Source of the DNA: Chloroflexota bacterium
Lineage (GTDB): Bacteria > Chloroflexota > Dehalococcoidia > Lucifugimonadales > UBA3495
DNA length: 33,238 bases
Direction of reading: 5' to 3'
NCBI GenBank assembly: GCA_022568195.1
Contig: JADFFS010000019.1
Coordinates: 1 to 33,238, forward strand
Below the pieces are notes generated by a model that saw only the letters and a program-made list of their open reading frames with translations, was not told where the DNA came from and searched no databases. Below are positions 30,180-33,238 of this stretch, in pieces (within the stretch, counting starts at the first letter, position 1; each line of letters begins with the position of its first letter). Made by a program: the position numbers and the translations under genes.

Positions 30180-32126
30180 ATGCGAGCCGGACACGGAATG
30201 GGTGGCGGGTTCGGCGGCATGATGGGCGGCATGCGCGGCCTTCAGGCCGGCGGAATGAACTCGCCGAACCTGGACAACCTGACCGACGAAGGGGTGGAGG
30301 GCAGCGCCTACGACAACAGGGTAGTGATGCGTCTGCTTACCTACCTCAAGCCCCACAAGCGGGATGTTCTCTTCTCCATCACGGCGATACTGATCTACAC
30401 CATAGGCAACGTCAGTGTTCCCCTGTTCATGCTGTTGGGAATCGAATGGGCCATAAACCAGGGAGAGGTTTGGCGGCTGCACGTGGTGGGCGCGGCGTTT
30501 GTCGGCGTTGCGTTGGTTTATTGTGGGGCTATGTACGTCCAGTACATTTTGATGCCCAAGCTGGGCCAGAGTATTCTATTCGATCTGCGTACCCAGATGT
30601 TCAACCACCTGCAAGATCTATCCCCGTCCTTTTTTCACAGGACGCCCGTGGGACGGATCATGTCCCGCAGCCAGAGCGACGTGCTGCAGCTCACCGAAAC
30701 CTTCGAGCTCATGGTGCAGAGCATAGCCGACATCCTGAGTCTGGTCGGCATCCTCTTGGTCATGTTAGTCATCTTACCGGTCCTGGGTTTGGCTGACTGG
30801 CGCCTGTCCCTGATCTGTTTGAGCGTCATTCCTGTGCTATTTTTCGTTTTGGGCTATTGGCAGCGGTTTGCAAGGCGCTCCTTCATGCGCATCCGCCGGG
30901 CCATCGCGATGATCAACGGCGAGTACAACCAGAACATAACGGGTATACGCGTCGTGGAAAGCTTGAACCGGCAGGACCAGAACCTGGAGCACTTCAAAGA
31001 GCTCAACTACGAGCACTTGGATGCCAACATGCAGGCCAGCCGTTACTCCGGCGGTCTTCAGCCCATCGTGGAGATTCTGATCGGCATCGCCTTCGGGGTG
31101 GTGGTGGTCTATGGAGGATCGGCCGTGCTGGGAAGCGGCCAACCGGAGTGGGGCGTGTTGGTGGCCTTCCCCATGTTTATCCAACGCTTCTTCGAGCCCA
31201 TTCGCCACCTGACCATGCAGTACACCCAGCTACAACGTGGTATGGCCGCCGGGGTACGCATTTTCGAAGTGATTGATCTTGTGCCGGAAGTGCAGGACGC
31301 CCCTGATGCTATCGACATGCCGCCCATTCAGGGCGAGATCAAGTTCGAAGACGTCAGCTTCCACTATGTTCCGGGCATCGACGTCCTCAAGAACATAAAT
31401 CTCCACATCAGCCCCGGAGAGAACGTGGCGCTGGTGGGGTCCACCGGCGCTGGCAAGAGCACTTTGGTGACTCTGATTCACCGGTTCGCCGATGTCACCC
31501 AAGGGCGCATAACCGTGGACGGCCACGACATCAAGCACGTTAAACGCCGGTCCATGGTGAACCAGATGAGTATGGTCCTCCAGGAGCCCTACCTGTTCTC
31601 CGGGACGATCAACGAGAACATCCGCTACCTGAATGAGGATGCCAGTCAAGAGGATGTGGTCGCCTCCGCCAAAGCGGTTGGCGCCCACGACTTCATCATG
31701 GCCTTGGACGGAGGCTACGACTCGATTCTGGCCGAACGGGGGGGCAACCTAAGCGTGGGCCAGCGTCAGTTGATCAGCTTCGCCCGGGCAGTCGTAGCAA
31801 ATCCCCGCATCATAATTCTGGACGAAGCCACCGCCAACATCGACACCTACACCGAGCTATTGATTCAGCAAGCCTTGAAGCGGGTGCTGCAAGGACGTAC
31901 TTCGATCGTGATAGCCCACCGCCTTTCCACCATACGCAACGCCGACAAGATCGTGGTCCTCGACCATGGGGAAGTGGTGGAAGTAGGAAATCACCAGGAG
32001 CTTCTGGATAACAACGGCGTCTATGCCCGGCTCTACGCCATCAACTACGGCCTCAGCCACAACGGGGAGCAACCGTCGGGGCAGAAGGACGGCGTCGAGG
32101 TGCCTACGCCGGCAGACAACAACTAG
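30180..32126 (+). CDS. ABC exporter half-transporter, consensus-site subunit
   Basis: A 648-residue half-transporter that starts directly at the preceding TAG, with GGAGGT 9 nt upstream. An unusual Gly/Met-rich leader (GMGGGFGGMMGGMRGL) precedes six transmembrane helices. The ATPase has Walker A GSTGAGKST from residue 420, a degenerate signature LSVGQ at 524-528 and an intact Walker B ILDEATANID with Glu549. Together with its neighbour this gives one consensus site (its Walker motifs with the partner's LSGGQ) and one degenerate site (partner Walker motifs with its LSVGQ), the asymmetric pattern of heterodimers. The substrate is unknown; the Gly/Met tail could bind metal, which is speculative. 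Confidence 0.94.
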   Translation: MRAGHGMGGGFGGMMGGMRGLQAGGMNSPNLDNLTDEGVEGSAYDNRVVMRLLTYLKPHKRDVLFSITAILIYTIGNVSVPLFMLLGIEWAINQGEVWRLHVVGAAFVGVALVYCGAMYVQYILMPKLGQSILFDLRTQMFNHLQDLSPSFFHRTPVGRIMSRSQSDVLQLTETFELMVQSIADILSLVGILLVMLVILPVLGLADWRLSLICLSVIPVLFFVLGYWQRFARRSFMRIRRAIAMINGEYNQNITGIRVVESLNRQDQNLEHFKELNYEHLDANMQASRYSGGLQPIVEILIGIAFGVVVVYGGSAVLGSGQPEWGVLVAFPMFIQRFFEPIRHLTMQYTQLQRGMAAGVRIFEVIDLVPEVQDAPDAIDMPPIQGEIKFEDVSFHYVPGIDVLKNINLHISPGENVALVGSTGAGKSTLVTLIHRFADVTQGRITVDGHDIKHVKRRSMVNQMSMVLQEPYLFSGTINENIRYLNEDASQEDVVASAKAVGAHDFIMALDGGYDSILAERGGNLSVGQRQLISFARAVVANPRIIILDEATANIDTYTELLIQQALKRVLQGRTSIVIAHRLSTIRNADKIVVLDHGEVVEVGNHQELLDNNGVYARLYAINYGLSHNGEQPSGQKDGVEVPTPADNN

Positions 32127-32186
32127 GCCACCGATCACCCGGATCGAAACTGCCGGCCTGCAGGGCTGTCACAGCAAAAATGGGCG

Positions 32187-32240
32187 AAAAGAATCCCCCG
32201 GCTCCTCTCCTTGAGGGAAACGTCCGGGGGATATTCTTTT
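32187..32240. terminator. bidirectional terminator between ABC operon and DsbA-like gene
   Basis: AAAAGAATCCCCCGG and CCGGGGGATATTCTTTT pair around a 22-nt loop, with a U-run on either strand. It ends the ABC operon and the convergent DsbA-like gene. Confidence 0.75.
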
Positions 32241-32301
32241 AGTCTCAAGGCTCATTCTACGCTGGGTGTTTCAGGCCGGGGTTGGGCCTATAGTTTGGGC
32301 A

Positions 32302-32940
32302 TCATGCGGCCTGTTCCAGCACCCGCTTCATTGCCTCCTGGAACACGTCATAAGGCTGGGCTCCAGTGAACATCAGATTCCCAACCAGGAATGTTGGTAT
32401 ACCCCGAATCCCGTATTTCAGGGCCTCTTGATACTGGCCCATCACGGTGGAGGATAATCGCTCCTCCTCCAAACATTTCAGAAGGTCGGCCGAATCCAAG
32501 CCAACGCTCTCGCCAACCTCGCCGATTACCGCCAGATCGCCAAGGTCCTTGCCATCGGACCACAGCGCCCGGTAAGCGGCTTGGTGGAACTCCATGAATT
32601 TGCCATGTTGTTGGGCATACTCGGTAGCTTCCAGAGCATAGGTGCTGTTGGGGGTTCGGGATAGCCGGCGCATGACCAAGCCCGCTTCCCGGGCTTGGGT
32701 CCGCAACGGCTCGGACAGTTCGCCGTCCTCTTCTCCCGGCCTGGGCTCCCGCACCTGGCCTTCTTTGGGGGTATCTGGACGCAGGTAATAGGCACGCCCT
32801 TCTACCGTGATGTCATATTCTTTTGCCAGCTTTTCGACCCGCTCCAGGCCGACATAGCACCAGGGTCAAATGTAGTCGTACCAAATGGCTACTCGGACTG
32901 GGCTGGACCCATTTCCCTGTGCCTCAACCGGTTCGGTCAT
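32302..32940 (-). CDS. DsbA/FrnE-family oxidoreductase, selenoprotein (UPWC)
   Basis: A 212-codon frame interrupted only by TGA at codon 25 (32866-32868 on the plus strand). Before it is VRVAIWYDYI; after it PWCYVGLERVEKLAKEY, so the active site is Sec25-Pro-Trp-Cys28 where FrnE/DsbA relatives have C-P-W-C. The rest is complete: a helical insertion (ALEATEYAQQHGKFMEFHQA) and the cis-Pro loop GIRGIPTFLVGNLMFTGAQP. Truncation at the TGA, with reinitiation further down, would lose the active site. A SECIS-like hairpin begins shortly after the TGA. The ATG at 32940 has AGGGG 7 nt upstream. Predicted role: disulfide/thiol exchange in the cytoplasm, as no signal peptide is seen. Confidence 0.86.
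32834..32852 (-). promoter_or_regulatory. SECIS-like element of the DsbA-like gene
   Basis: In the mRNA, UCGGCCU and GGGUCGA form a 7-bp stem with two G-U pairs around a GGAGC loop, 20 nt after the UGA. This fits the bacterial SECIS pattern but is weaker than the AhpD-like one. Confidence 0.6.
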
Positions 32941-32996
32941 GTCTGCACCCCTGTCTTGACTGCGCTGAACAACCTGTGCCCAATGCGTTGCAACCG

Positions 32997-33025
32997 AGTC
33001 TAGCAGCGCACCGAATCCCAGTCAA
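32997..33025 (-). promoter_or_regulatory. promoter of the DsbA-like gene
   Basis: On the minus strand: TTGACT, 17 nt, TAGACT, about 57 nt upstream of the ATG. Spacing is ideal. Confidence 0.6.
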
Positions 33026-33238
33026 CCAAGCGTCCCCGGTCCGCTCCAAGACCCTGAACCACCTCCGCCCAAGGAACGTGAGGCGCCTCGCGCATCACAA
33101 AACTCCAGAGCGGGTGGGAGAGAGAAAAAGCGATAAAGGCAACACCTCTGCAGGGGGGGCAAAGCAGCACAAGCCAAAGTCAAACGTCCCACGGAGAAGT
33201 ACAGGAAGTCTAGTCCTTGTGGTCGTTAAACGCCAGTG
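33026..33238. other. window-end sequence without a recognisable gene
   Basis: No open frame with a ribosome binding site or family motif is visible on either strand. The composition is mixed and partly purine-rich on the plus strand. A neighbouring gene may lie beyond the window edge. Confidence 0.35.

Overview
The window looks like a chromosomal segment of an uncultured Chloroflexota bacterium, probably Dehalococcoidia or SAR202-like. This is inferred from gene content alone: an HspR/DnaJ/Clp heat-shock locus, many small-molecule catabolic singletons (SDR, CaiB/BaiF CoA-transferase, LLM flavin oxidoreductase, cyclase-family hydrolase, GlcG-like protein), a huge Pro/Thr-linked surface protein, and abundant short intergenic inverted repeats. 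DNA is fairly GC-rich, strong Shine-Dalgarno sites are common, and TGA is an ordinary stop for several genes (hydrolase, CoA-transferase, hisS, hisIE).

Layout. 0.1-3.4 kb: minus-strand acetyltransferase and SDR, an MDR-family oxidoreductase, and tRNA-Asn. 3.7-8.7 kb: a heat-shock island with minus-strand hsp20 plus two small proteins, divergent from dnaJ-hspR-clpC; HAIR-like operators overlap both promoters. 8.9-13.8 kb: alpha/beta hydrolase, VTT/DedA-like membrane protein, gamma-carbonic anhydrase, CoA-transferase and hisS. 13.9-17.2 kb: a giant membrane-anchored repeat protein whose N-terminal module is cut by an amber codon, followed by a decayed second copy of that module. 17.3-21.1 kb: small orphan, LLM oxidoreductase, cyclase-family protein, GlcG-like protein and an AhpD-like protein. 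21.5-25.4 kb: hisF-HAD-hisIE, an S51 peptidase and a hicBA toxin-antitoxin pair. 25.6-33 kb: argS, a broken ArsM-like methyltransferase, a heterodimeric ABC exporter and a DsbA/FrnE-like protein.

The most interesting signal is selenocysteine. Three unrelated genes each contain one in-frame TGA exactly where the family has a catalytic cysteine: AhpD-like (CxxU), DsbA/FrnE-like (UPWC), and the arsenite-binding Cys of an ArsM-like methyltransferase. Each TGA is followed by a hairpin whose apical loop begins with GG, 17, 20 and 17 nt downstream, which matches the bacterial SECIS pattern. The ArsM-like gene also carries an internal deletion and is probably a pseudogene. No selenium machinery (selA, selB, selC, selD) lies in the window.

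Other notable points are an undescribed architecture with two miniature SBP_bac_5-like modules around an InlB-like repeat, a HicB antitoxin with an extra N-terminal domain and a clear operator, a HAD phosphatase embedded in a histidine operon, and four families of interspersed inverted repeats.
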